Below, in pieces: positions 52,323-61,330 of a DNA stretch of 64,000 bases. The number at the start of each line of letters is the position of its first letter. The stretch's first letter is position 1. Below the pieces are notes generated by a model. It was not told the DNA's origin, ran no database searches, and saw nothing but the letters and a program-made list of their open reading frames with translations. The position numbers and the translations under genes are program-made. This stretch comes from VMDH01 sp038108875 (GTDB taxonomy: Bacteria > Pseudomonadota > Gammaproteobacteria > Magnimaribacterales > D2472), in assembly GCA_038108875.1 (NCBI GenBank), contig JAYNII010000001.1:1-64000 (forward strand), in the 5' to 3' direction.

Positions 52323-53099
52323 ATGTCTATAAAAAATACATTCCATTTCCCCTCAGGATCAGCTTTTATAGTTGGAGGTAGCGGGGGTATAGGAAAAGAA
52401 ATTTGTCTTCATTTTGCAGCCAATAATGTCCCTGTAATCTTCACATATCGCAACAATAAAGAGAGGGCTGATAAGCTGATTGAAGAAATTTCTTCGCTGG
52501 GGTTAACTGCAGAGGCTATCCAGCTTTCTTTAGAAAGCAGAGAGGATGTGATTGCATGTTTTAATAAGCTTAAAAGTGAGGATAAAAAAATTCATACCAT
52601 CGTAAATGCTGCAGGTTCAAACATTAAAATGGAATGGATTGGAAATCTAGAATTCAAAGATTGGGATGAAACTATGCATGCTGATTCAACCGGTTTTTTT
52701 AATCTTATAAAAAGCAGCCTACCATGGATAAGGGAGTGCCGAGGATCTTATATTGCAATAACCACTATTGGTTTATCGCGATGGCCAACAAGAGATGTTT
52801 TATCTGTTGCGCCCAAATCTACAATCGATGCGCTTATTGCTGGTATTGCTAAGGAAGAAGGCAAAAATGGTATCAGAGCCAATTCTGTCCAACTTGGCAT
52901 CATCGAAACAGGAATATTTTTACGCATCAAAGGCAAAGACTACTCCGATGAATATGTAAATGCAGCAATTAAAAACACTGCTTTAAAAAGGCTTGGCAAA
53001 GCAGAAGATGTAGCTAATGCTGTCATGTTTCTTGCTTCTGAGAATGCGAGCTATATTACTGGTCAAGCTCTATATTTGGACGGCGGATTTAGAATATAG
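52323..53099 (+). CDS. SDR-family protein lacking the catalytic Tyr
   Basis: A 258-residue SDR with an intact cofactor site (FIVGGSGGIGKEI, VNAAG) and the usual end (SYITGQALYLDGGFRI). The catalytic triad is broken: where Y-x3-K is expected the sequence is SVAPK (in VLSVAPKSTIDALI), and the Ser region reads AITTIGLSR. It may therefore be a non-catalytic or differently acting SDR. It opens a five-gene plus-strand operon with a DUF1330 protein, an acyl-CoA ligase, a hydratase-like protein and an acyl-CoA dehydrogenase. Confidence 0.85.
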   Translation: MSIKNTFHFPSGSAFIVGGSGGIGKEICLHFAANNVPVIFTYRNNKERADKLIEEISSLGLTAEAIQLSLESREDVIACFNKLKSEDKKIHTIVNAAGSNIKMEWIGNLEFKDWDETMHADSTGFFNLIKSSLPWIRECRGSYIAITTIGLSRWPTRDVLSVAPKSTIDALIAGIAKEEGKNGIRANSVQLGIIETGIFLRIKGKDYSDEYVNAAIKNTALKRLGKAEDVANAVMFLASENASYITGQALYLDGGFRI

Positions 53100-53133
53100 G
53101 ATGTCAAGCTAAGTTCTAGAGATAGGGGGGATT

Positions 53134-53430
53134 ATGAAAGCATATGTTGTTGGATTGCTCGAAATGCATAACTGGACTTGGTACGGAGAATACTATAAAA
53201 ATACTGCAAAACTCATAGAAAAACATGGTGGAAAATACATTGCATCCGGTGTAAAACCTGATGTTCTCGAAGGGCCATCCACTCCCAATGCATATGTCAT
53301 TTTAGAGTTTCCTTCAATTGAGAATGCAAAAAATTGGTACCAAGATCCTGATTACAAAAAAATGATCGAGCTCAGGCAATCTGGGGGTTCTTCAGATATA
53401 TTTATTTTTCCAGAGGGAGCAATTAATTAA
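53134..53430 (+). CDS. DUF1330 family protein
   Basis: A 98-residue dimeric alpha/beta-barrel-type protein. The family signature is clear: an N-terminal AYVVGLLEMHN strand, YYKNTAKLIEKHGGKYIASG, and the strand VILEFPSIENAKNWYQDPDY. Biochemical function is unknown; members recur with oxidative and lipid catabolism genes. A GGGGGG ribosome binding site lies 4 bases before the ATG. The stop overlaps the ligase start by one base. Confidence 0.9.
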   Translation: MKAYVVGLLEMHNWTWYGEYYKNTAKLIEKHGGKYIASGVKPDVLEGPSTPNAYVILEFPSIENAKNWYQDPDYKKMIELRQSGGSSDIFIFPEGAIN

Positions 53431-55043
53431 TGCCAAAAATTAACAATAATTTAGCTGAATGGGTAGGCGATATAGCTGAAGCTAATTTAGCGAAAATTTC
53501 AATTGGTGAGTTGCTTACTGAAGCAGCTCAACTCTATCCTAACTCGGAGGCATTGGTTTATGCTCATCAGCCAGACATAAGAGAACAGCGCTGGACTTAC
53601 AGTGAATTAGATACTTTATCAACCAATCTTGCCAGGGGCCTTAAAGACTTAGGACTAGCACGTGGAGATGCTGTAGGTGTCTGGGGGCCAAATCACCCTG
53701 AGTGGATTATTATTGAATATGCCCTCGCAAAGGCTGGTTTAAAGCTTGTTACCCTTAACCCACTTTATAAATCTAAAGAACTTATTTTTGCGCTCAACAC
53801 ATCTCAAGTGGTTGCCTTGATGCATGCTAGCTCCATACCAAATATTGATGTAGATGAAATAATATCCGAGGTCAAGAAAGATGTTTCATCTTTACTATAC
53901 ACCTTAAATTTTCATGAGGATCTTCAAGATTTAATTCTTGAAGGTCAAACAAAAAATTACTTGCTGCAGCCTCCAGAACCTTCCGAAGTTTTTATGATTC
54001 AATACACCTCTGGTACCACCGGTATCCCTAAGGCCGCTCAAATGACGCATCAAGGGTTAATTACAACTTCAAGAAATAGCCATATTCGATGGAAAATCTC
54101 TCAAAATCAAAAAGTAGCACACGGTTTTCCATTATTTCATATTGGTGGTTCAGCATGCATGACCCTTGGAGCTTGTTCATTAGGCGCAACTTCCCTCCCT
54201 TTATATATATTTAAACCTGATATTGCTTTGAATATTTTAGAAAAAGAGAAATGCAGCACTTTTATAGGAGCTCCTGTTTTATTAACTGCAATGATGGAAC
54301 ATCCCTCATTTTCTCAAAGAGATTTTACCAATCTAGAAACAATAGTAGTGGGGGGATCTAACCCACCTTTGGAATTTCTCAAGAAATGCGAAGCAGCATT
54401 TAAGGTAACCATGATTAATGGCTATGGAATGACTGAGACATGCGGTCTCACTTCTACTGCTTTACCTGATGATCCACCTTCTCTTAAAGCAATTGCAGGT
54501 ATTGCTATGCCTGGAGTTTCTCTAAAGATTGTTAATGCTGCAGGAGAGATTTTGCCTAATAATCAAACTGGTGAACTTTGTTATAAAGGACCAGGATTGA
54601 TGAAAGGATACAGCAACCTTCCTGATGGTAGTTCTGGTATATCCCCAGATGGTTGGTTTGCAACAGGAGATTTAGCTACTATGGACGTTGATGGATATAT
54701 AAATATTATTGGCAGAGCAAAAGAGATGATTATCAGGGGTGGAGAGAATTTGTATCCTATTGAGATTGAGAACTATCTGCTTGAACACCCAGGAGTGCTC
54801 CAGGTTGCAGTTTTTGGAGTTCCAGATAAAAAATATGATGAAGAATGTTGTGCAGTTATAAGAAAAGATGATCTTAAATTAAGAGATATAGATGAATTAA
54901 GAGATTGGTGTGCATCGCGAATCTCAAGATGGAAAATTCCTCGTTATTTCTTTTTTACTGAAACTTTCCCTGTTACCCCTTCAGGGAAAATTCAGAAATT
55001 TAAGTTACAACAAAAATACGCTGAGCTAATATCAGCAGAATAG
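53430..55043 (+). CDS. Acyl-CoA ligase (AMP-dependent synthetase)
   Basis: A 537-residue adenylate-forming enzyme that would activate a carboxylic acid to its CoA ester. All family motifs are present: IQYTSGTTGIPKAAQMTHQG (P-loop), NGYGMTETCG, GWFATGDLATMDVDGY, the hinge RAKEMIIRGGENLYP, and the catalytic Lys in PSGKIQKF. The size and the absence of a membrane anchor fit medium- or long-chain, or cyclic-acid (FadD3/FadD17-like) ligases. It probably feeds the hydratase-like protein and dehydrogenase encoded just downstream. The acid substrate cannot be read from sequence. Confidence 0.93.
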   Translation: MPKINNNLAEWVGDIAEANLAKISIGELLTEAAQLYPNSEALVYAHQPDIREQRWTYSELDTLSTNLARGLKDLGLARGDAVGVWGPNHPEWIIIEYALAKAGLKLVTLNPLYKSKELIFALNTSQVVALMHASSIPNIDVDEIISEVKKDVSSLLYTLNFHEDLQDLILEGQTKNYLLQPPEPSEVFMIQYTSGTTGIPKAAQMTHQGLITTSRNSHIRWKISQNQKVAHGFPLFHIGGSACMTLGACSLGATSLPLYIFKPDIALNILEKEKCSTFIGAPVLLTAMMEHPSFSQRDFTNLETIVVGGSNPPLEFLKKCEAAFKVTMINGYGMTETCGLTSTALPDDPPSLKAIAGIAMPGVSLKIVNAAGEILPNNQTGELCYKGPGLMKGYSNLPDGSSGISPDGWFATGDLATMDVDGYINIIGRAKEMIIRGGENLYPIEIENYLLEHPGVLQVAVFGVPDKKYDEECCAVIRKDDLKLRDIDELRDWCASRISRWKIPRYFFFTETFPVTPSGKIQKFKLQQKYAELISAE

Positions 55044-55064
55044 AGCAGGGAAACTAATAAAATT

Positions 55065-55865
55065 ATGAAAATGAATTATAAAAAATATAAAGCACTTAAA
55101 ATTAAAAGATCAGAACGTATATTGACTATCACTATCAACCGTCCTGAAGAGATGAACGCAGTCAATGAGCAACTTCATTCCGAATTTTCCACCATCTTTC
55201 TTGACGCAGAATTTGATGATGAGGTAGATATCGTGATCCTAACTGGCGCAGGTAAAGCATTTTGTGCGGGAGGAGATTTAAAATGGCTGCTTGGGGTACA
55301 TGGGGATCCAGTGCAAACTGCTTATCACATAAACCATGATAGAAAAATCCAAAATGCAATGCTAGACATGGAAAAACCAATAATTGCAAAAGTTAATGGA
55401 CCTGCAATAGGACTCGGTTGTTCTCTTGCCCTATTTTGTGATTTTATATATGCAACTCCAAGATCTAAATTTGCAGATCCTCATGTATCCGTTGGTCTTG
55501 TTGCAGGTGATGGGGGTTGTGTAATTTGGCCCCAATTAATTGGTTATGCTAGAGCAAAAAAATATTTACTCACAGGCGAACAAATCTCAGCTACAGATGC
55601 TCTTTCTATTGGATTAATCACAGAGGTTATAGAAGAAAAAGAGATTGATAAAGCAGTAGATGCGCTCGCTAAAAGACTAAGGGATGGAGCTAAATATTCT
55701 ATTCGCTGGACTAAAACATCTATTAATGCAGGTTTAAAGGTTATGGCAAACTCGATAATTGATAGGGCGGCTGCCTTCGAGAATGTTACTCAGTTAATGG
55801 AGGATCACAAAATTGCTCTCAAGGCATTCGCCCAAAAAAAACAACCAAAATTTAAACAAAAATAA
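55065..55865 (+). CDS. Enoyl-CoA hydratase/isomerase-family protein with both catalytic Glu replaced
   Basis: A 266-residue crotonase-fold protein. The oxyanion-hole segments are present (AGKAFCAGGDLKWL and NGPAIGLGCSLALF). The residues aligning with the two hydratase glutamates are changed: GGCE becomes GLGCS, and the Q/P-E-x-x-x-G site becomes DPHVSVG. The DPHVSVGLVAGDGG wording marks a known subfamily whose reaction is mostly undefined. It may be an isomerase, C-C hydrolase or other crotonase chemistry. Two start codons, 55065 and 55071, are possible. Confidence 0.87.
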   Translation: MKMNYKKYKALKIKRSERILTITINRPEEMNAVNEQLHSEFSTIFLDAEFDDEVDIVILTGAGKAFCAGGDLKWLLGVHGDPVQTAYHINHDRKIQNAMLDMEKPIIAKVNGPAIGLGCSLALFCDFIYATPRSKFADPHVSVGLVAGDGGCVIWPQLIGYARAKKYLLTGEQISATDALSIGLITEVIEEKEIDKAVDALAKRLRDGAKYSIRWTKTSINAGLKVMANSIIDRAAAFENVTQLMEDHKIALKAFAQKKQPKFKQK

Positions 55866-55876
55866 GATCACGTGAT

Positions 55877-57046
55877 ATGAATTACACTCACAAAGAGCCT
55901 GAACATCTTTCTATGATAAGAAATACTCTTAGACAGTTTATCGAAAAAGAGATGCCAAGAGAAAAGGTAAACCTTTGGGATAGAGAGGATTATTTTGATA
56001 GACAAGTTTATCAAAAACTTTGCTCCTTAGGAGTAACATCATTAACTGTTCCCGAGGAATTTGGTGGAAGTGGTCAAGACTTATTAGCCACTATTGCGGT
56101 TATTGAAGAGTTATCCTCAAGAAGCGTTGGTATGGCTTCAGGCTTTATTTATTGTTCGTGTTATGCTGGTTTAAATCTTGTAGATGTCGCATCAGATCAC
56201 CAAAAAAAGACTTTACTTCCAAAAGTAGCTGAAGGCAATTTGATGTTCTCATATGGTATCAGCGAACCTGATGTTGGTGCAGATGTAGCAAGTGTAAAGA
56301 CATCTGCTGTAAGAGATGGGGAAGAATTGATTATCAACGGCAGCAAGAGATGGTGTTCTGGAGCAAAGATTACGGATTATATTTATACTCTAGTAAGAAC
56401 CGGTCCCATTGAAGATAGGTATAAAAACCTATCCTTAGTATTAATTCCACCTAGTGCCGAGGGCGTTATTGTGGAACCACAGCTTACACTAGGGCAAAAG
56501 GGCACAGGCGGGACTTGCGATGTTACTTTTAATGACGTCAGAGTACCGTTTAAAAACCTCATCGGAGAGGAAGAGGGCTGGAATAAAGGCTGGGAAAAGA
56601 TTGTTAGGACTGGCTTGGATGTAGAAAAAATTGAGGTTGCGGCTCTAGCTTATGGAATTGCCAAAGCAGCTGTTGCAGATGCCTGGGATTATGCTCAAGA
56701 TAGAACTCAATTTGGAAAAGCCATTGCAACTTATCAATCGATAAGGCACATACTTGCAGATGCTCAGGCTAAACTAGAAGCTTGTAGATTGATGACATAT
56801 GAGGGAGCCTCTTTAGCCAACCAAAAAATTGAAGATCCTGCAAAAATGTCAATGATAAAGTTATTCGTTACTGAAACAGCGGTAGAGATTGTGCTTAATT
56901 GTCAAAAAGTATTTGGAGCGTATGGGTATTCCAGAGATTTTTGTATGGAAAGATATGTTCGAGATATTTTAGCAATGCCCATCTTGGGCGGTTCTTCTGC
57001 AATTCAAAAAAATAATATAGCCAATAGGTTGAATTTACCTAAATAA
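55877..57046 (+). CDS. Acyl-CoA dehydrogenase with isovaleryl-CoA-dehydrogenase-type base
   Basis: A 389-residue FAD acyl-CoA dehydrogenase. FAD-binding blocks are FSYGISEPDVGADVASVKTS and RWCSGAKITDYIYTLVR, and DRTQFGKAIATYQSIRH is family-typical. The usual C-terminal catalytic Glu (in EGTSEIQ) is absent: the segment reads GGSSAIQ. Instead a Glu in RTGLDVEKIEVAAL aligns with the alternative base of isovaleryl- and long-chain dehydrogenases. It would introduce the alpha-beta double bond in the acyl-CoA made by the ligase. It closes the five-gene operon. Confidence 0.9.
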   Translation: MNYTHKEPEHLSMIRNTLRQFIEKEMPREKVNLWDREDYFDRQVYQKLCSLGVTSLTVPEEFGGSGQDLLATIAVIEELSSRSVGMASGFIYCSCYAGLNLVDVASDHQKKTLLPKVAEGNLMFSYGISEPDVGADVASVKTSAVRDGEELIINGSKRWCSGAKITDYIYTLVRTGPIEDRYKNLSLVLIPPSAEGVIVEPQLTLGQKGTGGTCDVTFNDVRVPFKNLIGEEEGWNKGWEKIVRTGLDVEKIEVAALAYGIAKAAVADAWDYAQDRTQFGKAIATYQSIRHILADAQAKLEACRLMTYEGASLANQKIEDPAKMSMIKLFVTETAVEIVLNCQKVFGAYGYSRDFCMERYVRDILAMPILGGSSAIQKNNIANRLNLPK

Positions 57047-57117
57047 ATATAATTATTTTCTTTTACATTTATAAACATTCTTATTAAAATTTAATGACTT
57101 ATACACCGGGGGGTGGT

Positions 57118-59433
57118 ATGAAAAGATTATCTATAATTACTTTTGCGCTTTTATTTTCATTTGTTTACGCTGATGCACCTGTTGAGGTTGCAACCGCAAA
57201 ACAAGATAAAGATCAAAACAATGCTTCCACACAAGTTGAATCAAGACCTGTAAGTGTTGGAGCATACGAATCAGAAGGATCTGTGGGTTCGTCTGGTGGA
57301 ATTGAAGAGGTAGTGGTAACTGCTTCCAAAAGAGAGCAATCATTACAAGATGCTCCTATTGCGATTACAGCACTGACAGAATCTACAATTGAAGATTTAA
57401 GTATTGCTAGCCTTACTGACGTTCAATCAATGGCTCCAAACGTTCATATCCTAAGAGCTCCTGGTAATAATACAGGCAGCACTATCACAATCAGAGGAAA
57501 TGGCACCATGAACCCTGCGATTACCTGGGAAAATGCAGTTGCGATATATGTTGACGGTGTCTACGTAGGGAAAACCCAAGGATCACTTTTTGATATGGTT
57601 GATCTTCAGAGGGTTGAACTTTTAAGAGGTCCTCAAGGCACATTATATGGCCGAAATGCTCTAGCAGGAGCTATAAATTTTGTTTCTAAAAAGCCATCTG
57701 GAGCTGGAGGAGAGTTTTCAGGTACAGTTGGTAATTATGGCTACAAATCTGCAAAAATAAGTTACGACGTAGCTCTTGGAAATAATGTTTTTGCAAAAGT
57801 TACTGGCCTGAAAAAAACAAGAGATGGTTTTTATCAAAATAACGAGTCTCCTTATGGTATCGCTCAAGGTGTTGTAGGCTCAAATCCTATACAAACAGAT
57901 GAGTTAGATACCTTGGATCTTAAATCATCAAGATTTGTGCTTTCATATCAAGGTGATAAAGTTAATTGGGATTTCGCTGTTGATACAAGTGAGCAAAATA
58001 ATACACCTCCATTTGGCCACCTAACGAGACTTCTTCCTAATTGGAGTGCTGTTTTTGGTGTTGGAGAAATACCAGGATTATTACCTCCAGGCTACAAGCT
58101 ATGGCCGCTTGAAAAATTTGTAGTCAATGGAAGACAAACCAATGTAAGTGTTGACGCACCTACCAGAGAAAGATCTTATATTAAGGGTCAAAGCTTCACT
58201 ATAAGTTTTGACACTCAATTTGGAGAGTTAAAAACTATATATTCTGAGAGAAAACTTGATTGGTTTGACTTTTTGGATCTCGATGGCTCACCATTCCCAA
58301 TTTTCCATACTAGCAGAGATACAACTTACGATTCTGACAGTATAGAAGTTCAATTAGTTGGATCTAGAGGTAATGTTGATTACGTAATAGGTTACTTCCA
58401 GTTTAATGACGGCGCTTTTACAAACAATCCTCAGTATCCTTTTGCTTTAGACAATCCTGAAGGGCAAAAATATTCTGGAGATACTGAAGCAGATGCAGTA
58501 TATGCTCAATTTGATTTCCATCTTACAGACAAAACTACATTAACTCTTGGTACAAGAAATACCGATGAAGACAAGGCTGGATTTAAAACTTATTCTGCAT
58601 TTGGAGTATCCGCATCTTCTTCTGCTAGTTTTTCTAATACTTCAAATACTTTTATCTTAAGCCACCAAATTTCTGAAAATACAAATGTTTACGCAAAATA
58701 TGCAGAAGGATTTAAGGGCGGGGGCTACAATGCTGAAGAAGCAGTTAACTACGCAACCTTCCAACTTGCAGATGGTTTTAAAGCATACAAGCCAGAAATT
58801 ATAGAATCGACAGAATTTGGTTTAAAAGGCATCTATCTTGATAACAAACTTTCCTTAAATTTAGCTTACTTTATGAATGATCATACTGATATGCAGGTTG
58901 CTTACTTTACTGCAGCTGGCGCTGCCGCAAGTGAAGTCCTTAATGCTTCTGCAGAAATAGATGGATTTGAAATAGAGATGCAAGCATATTTATCAGATGT
59001 ATCTAGACTAAGTTTAACAGCTGGCCTCTTAGATATAGGTGGATATACCGGAAATAATTATGCGAGTGACGGTTTTGTGTTGCAAGCCTTCCCTTATTCT
59101 CCTCAAGATACTTACTTCTTAAGTTATGAGAGAGATTTTAGTAATTTCACCCTTAGGATTGATCAAGAACACGTTTCTGAACATTATGCATTTCCTTATG
59201 ACTCAAAAGATCCAAGATATGAGCACAGCTATCATAAAGGCAGAGACCTAACCAATCTCAGGATTATTATGGATCCATCTGACAATGTTGATTTAGTATT
59301 CTGGGTCAAGAATTTAACTGATAAAGAATACTCATACACCAACATCCCCTTTGGTCCAGCATTTGGAAATTTAAATATGACTTATTTTGCTCCTCCTAGA
59401 ACGGTTGGAGTTGATTTAAGATTTAAATTCTAA
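57118..59433 (+). CDS. TonB-dependent receptor beside the catabolic island
   Basis: I chose the ATG at 57118 because GGGGGG lies just upstream and a signal peptide (MKRLSIITFALLFSFVYADA) follows; the ATG at 57094 has no such signal. That gives 771 residues. A low-complexity spacer leads to IEEVVVTASKREQSLQDAP, a plug with RVELLRGPQGTLYGRNALAG, and a barrel ending in VDLRFKF. It resembles the sterol/lipid-associated and polyphenol-type receptors common in marine gammaproteobacteria, but the ligand is not evident. Its position after the acyl-CoA operon makes it a candidate importer for that pathway. Confidence 0.94.
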   Translation: MKRLSIITFALLFSFVYADAPVEVATAKQDKDQNNASTQVESRPVSVGAYESEGSVGSSGGIEEVVVTASKREQSLQDAPIAITALTESTIEDLSIASLTDVQSMAPNVHILRAPGNNTGSTITIRGNGTMNPAITWENAVAIYVDGVYVGKTQGSLFDMVDLQRVELLRGPQGTLYGRNALAGAINFVSKKPSGAGGEFSGTVGNYGYKSAKISYDVALGNNVFAKVTGLKKTRDGFYQNNESPYGIAQGVVGSNPIQTDELDTLDLKSSRFVLSYQGDKVNWDFAVDTSEQNNTPPFGHLTRLLPNWSAVFGVGEIPGLLPPGYKLWPLEKFVVNGRQTNVSVDAPTRERSYIKGQSFTISFDTQFGELKTIYSERKLDWFDFLDLDGSPFPIFHTSRDTTYDSDSIEVQLVGSRGNVDYVIGYFQFNDGAFTNNPQYPFALDNPEGQKYSGDTEADAVYAQFDFHLTDKTTLTLGTRNTDEDKAGFKTYSAFGVSASSSASFSNTSNTFILSHQISENTNVYAKYAEGFKGGGYNAEEAVNYATFQLADGFKAYKPEIIESTEFGLKGIYLDNKLSLNLAYFMNDHTDMQVAYFTAAGAAASEVLNASAEIDGFEIEMQAYLSDVSRLSLTAGLLDIGGYTGNNYASDGFVLQAFPYSPQDTYFLSYERDFSNFTLRIDQEHVSEHYAFPYDSKDPRYEHSYHKGRDLTNLRIIMDPSDNVDLVFWVKNLTDKEYSYTNIPFGPAFGNLNMTYFAPPRTVGVDLRFKF

Positions 59434-59444
59434 AAAAAACGATA

Positions 59445-59482
59445 TTCGCAGCAAGAGACATACTCCTTGCTGCGAAATTTTT
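59445..59482 (+). terminator. Terminator-like hairpin between a TBDR and glutaryl-CoA dehydrogenase
   Basis: TTCGCAGCAAG / CTTGCTGCGAA is a perfect 11-bp stem with a 10-base loop, followed by ATTTTT. It starts 11 bases after the TBDR stop and ends two bases before the next ATG at 59485. Confidence 0.85.
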
Positions 59483-59484
59483 AT

Positions 59485-60636
59485 ATGAATAACCTACTCT
59501 TGTTTGAAGATCAGCTTTCCAGCGAGGAACGGTTGATTTCAGAAAATGTTGCTAACTATTGTTCTCAAAAGCTTTATCCAAGAATCATTGATGCAAATAG
59601 AAATGAAACCTTTGATAGAAATATTTATTATGAAATGGGGGAGCTTGGTATTCTAGGGGCAACAATTCATGGGTATGGCTGTGCAGGAATTAACTATGTA
59701 TCTTATGGTTTGATTACTCGAGAGATTGAAAGAGTAGATTCAAGTTACAGATCTGCATTAAGCGTGCAGTCTTCCCTTTCAATGTATGCAATTTATAAGT
59801 TTGGATCAGAGGATCAGAAAAATAAATTTCTACCAGAAATGGCAAAAGGAAACTTAATAGGCTGCTTCGGATTAACAGAGCCAGATGCTGGATCAGATCC
59901 AGGTTCAATGCTTAGCAACGCAAAAAAAATTGATGGCGGTTATTTATTAAATGGCTCTAAAACTTGGATTACTAATGCACCTATTGCAGATGTATTTGTA
60001 ATATGGGCAAAAGACGATCAAGGGGTATTAAGAGGCTTTATCACTGAGAAGGGAGTTAAAGGTCTGGAGGTAAGAAAACTCCAAGGAAAATTTGCATTAA
60101 GAGCCTCCACTACTGGCCAAATTTTTATGCAGGATGTGTTTATCCCAGAAGAAAATATTTTACCTAAAGTTCAAAGTTTTAGGGGACCGTTTAGCTGTCT
60201 CAACGTTGCTAGATATGGAATAGCTTGGGGAGTGTTGGGTGCTGCTGAGTTTTGCTGGACTCAAGCTAAAGATTATGTTTTAAATAGAAAGCAATTTGGT
60301 GCTCCTCTTGCAAGTAAACAGCTTGTGCAAAAAAAGTTAGCTGACATGGAAACAGAGATAAATCTTGGTTTGCAAGCAGTTTTGAGAGTTGGCAGATTAA
60401 TAGATGAAGATAGATTTCAGCCTGAGATGATTTCAATGGTTAAGAGAAACAATTGTCAGAAAGCATTGGATATAGCTAGAGCTGCAAGAGATATGCATGG
60501 AGGCAATGGCGTAATTGATGAATTCCATGTTATAAGACACGTGATGAATTTAGAGGCAGTCAATACTTACGAAGGAACTCATGATGTTCATTCATTAATT
60601 CTTGGAAGCAGACAGACTGGAATTTCAGCATTCTAA
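59485..60636 (+). CDS. gcdH: Glutaryl-CoA dehydrogenase
   Basis: A FAD-dependent acyl-CoA dehydrogenase of 383 residues that oxidises and decarboxylates glutaryl-CoA to crotonyl-CoA in lysine, tryptophan and aromatic catabolism. The ATG at 59485 is preferred; the in-frame TTG at 59467 lies inside the hairpin. Diagnostic blocks are CFGLTEPDAGSDPGSM, the ALSVQSSLSMYAIYKFGSE segment, and the C-terminal NTYEGTHDVHSLILG with the catalytic Glu, which is characteristic of GcdH. No clear ribosome binding site exists. It could drain a dicarboxylyl-CoA from the upstream island. Confidence 0.93.
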   Translation: MNNLLLFEDQLSSEERLISENVANYCSQKLYPRIIDANRNETFDRNIYYEMGELGILGATIHGYGCAGINYVSYGLITREIERVDSSYRSALSVQSSLSMYAIYKFGSEDQKNKFLPEMAKGNLIGCFGLTEPDAGSDPGSMLSNAKKIDGGYLLNGSKTWITNAPIADVFVIWAKDDQGVLRGFITEKGVKGLEVRKLQGKFALRASTTGQIFMQDVFIPEENILPKVQSFRGPFSCLNVARYGIAWGVLGAAEFCWTQAKDYVLNRKQFGAPLASKQLVQKKLADMETEINLGLQAVLRVGRLIDEDRFQPEMISMVKRNNCQKALDIARAARDMHGGNGVIDEFHVIRHVMNLEAVNTYEGTHDVHSLILGSRQTGISAF

Positions 60637-60655
60637 TTTTTTTAAATAAAATCAA

Positions 60656-61330
60656 TTGATACAAGTAACAGATTTAAAAAAATCCTATAAATTAGGTACC
60701 CAAGAATTAGAAGTACTTAAAGGTATTAATTTTACAATCCATAAAGGCGAATATGTTGCGATTATGGGGCCATCTGGTTCTGGAAAATCAACTCTAATGA
60801 ACATAATTGGCTGCTTGGATTCTCCAACGTCAGGCTCATATCAGCTCAATGGCAAAGAGGTATCTAATATACCTGATGATGATTTATCTAGAGTAAGAAA
60901 TAAAGAAATAGGTTTTGTTTTTCAGAATTTCAGTCTACTTCCAAGAAATACCGCCCTAGAAAATGTTATGCTTCCCTTGCAATATGCAGGTTTTGATAAG
61001 CAAGAGAGACTTAATCTAGCAAACAAAGCTCTAGCTCAAGTAAATCTGCAAGATAGAGTCAATCATAAACCCTCTGAAATGTCTGGTGGTCAACAGCAAA
61101 GAGTGGCTATAGCTCGAGCCTTAGTTACAAATCCTTCAATTATTTTTGCCGATGAGCCCACAGGTAATCTTGATACAGTTACCGGTGAAGAAGTATTAAA
61201 AATATTTCGAGATCTTCACAATAATGGCCAAACTATTATACTTATAACCCACGAACCCGATGTTGCTAAACAGGCTAGTAGGATAATTTTTATTAAAGAC
61301 GGACTTATAGAATATGATAAAGCTAACTAA
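60656..61330 (+). CDS. ABC transporter ATPase (MacB/LolD type)
   Basis: A 224-residue ATPase starting at TTG 60656; no better start gives the full N-terminal strand (MIQVTDLKKSYKLGTQELEV). Walker A is GPSGSGKST, the Q-loop is VFQNFSLLPRNTALENVML, the signature is MSGGQQQRVAIARAL, and Walker B is IIFADEPTGNLD. This is the LolD/MacB subfamily that drives mechanotransmission exporters. It overlaps the adaptor gene by 17 bases and works with the permease at 62507. There is no Shine-Dalgarno. Confidence 0.93.
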   Translation: MIQVTDLKKSYKLGTQELEVLKGINFTIHKGEYVAIMGPSGSGKSTLMNIIGCLDSPTSGSYQLNGKEVSNIPDDDLSRVRNKEIGFVFQNFSLLPRNTALENVMLPLQYAGFDKQERLNLANKALAQVNLQDRVNHKPSEMSGGQQQRVAIARALVTNPSIIFADEPTGNLDTVTGEEVLKIFRDLHNNGQTIILITHEPDVAKQASRIIFIKDGLIEYDKAN

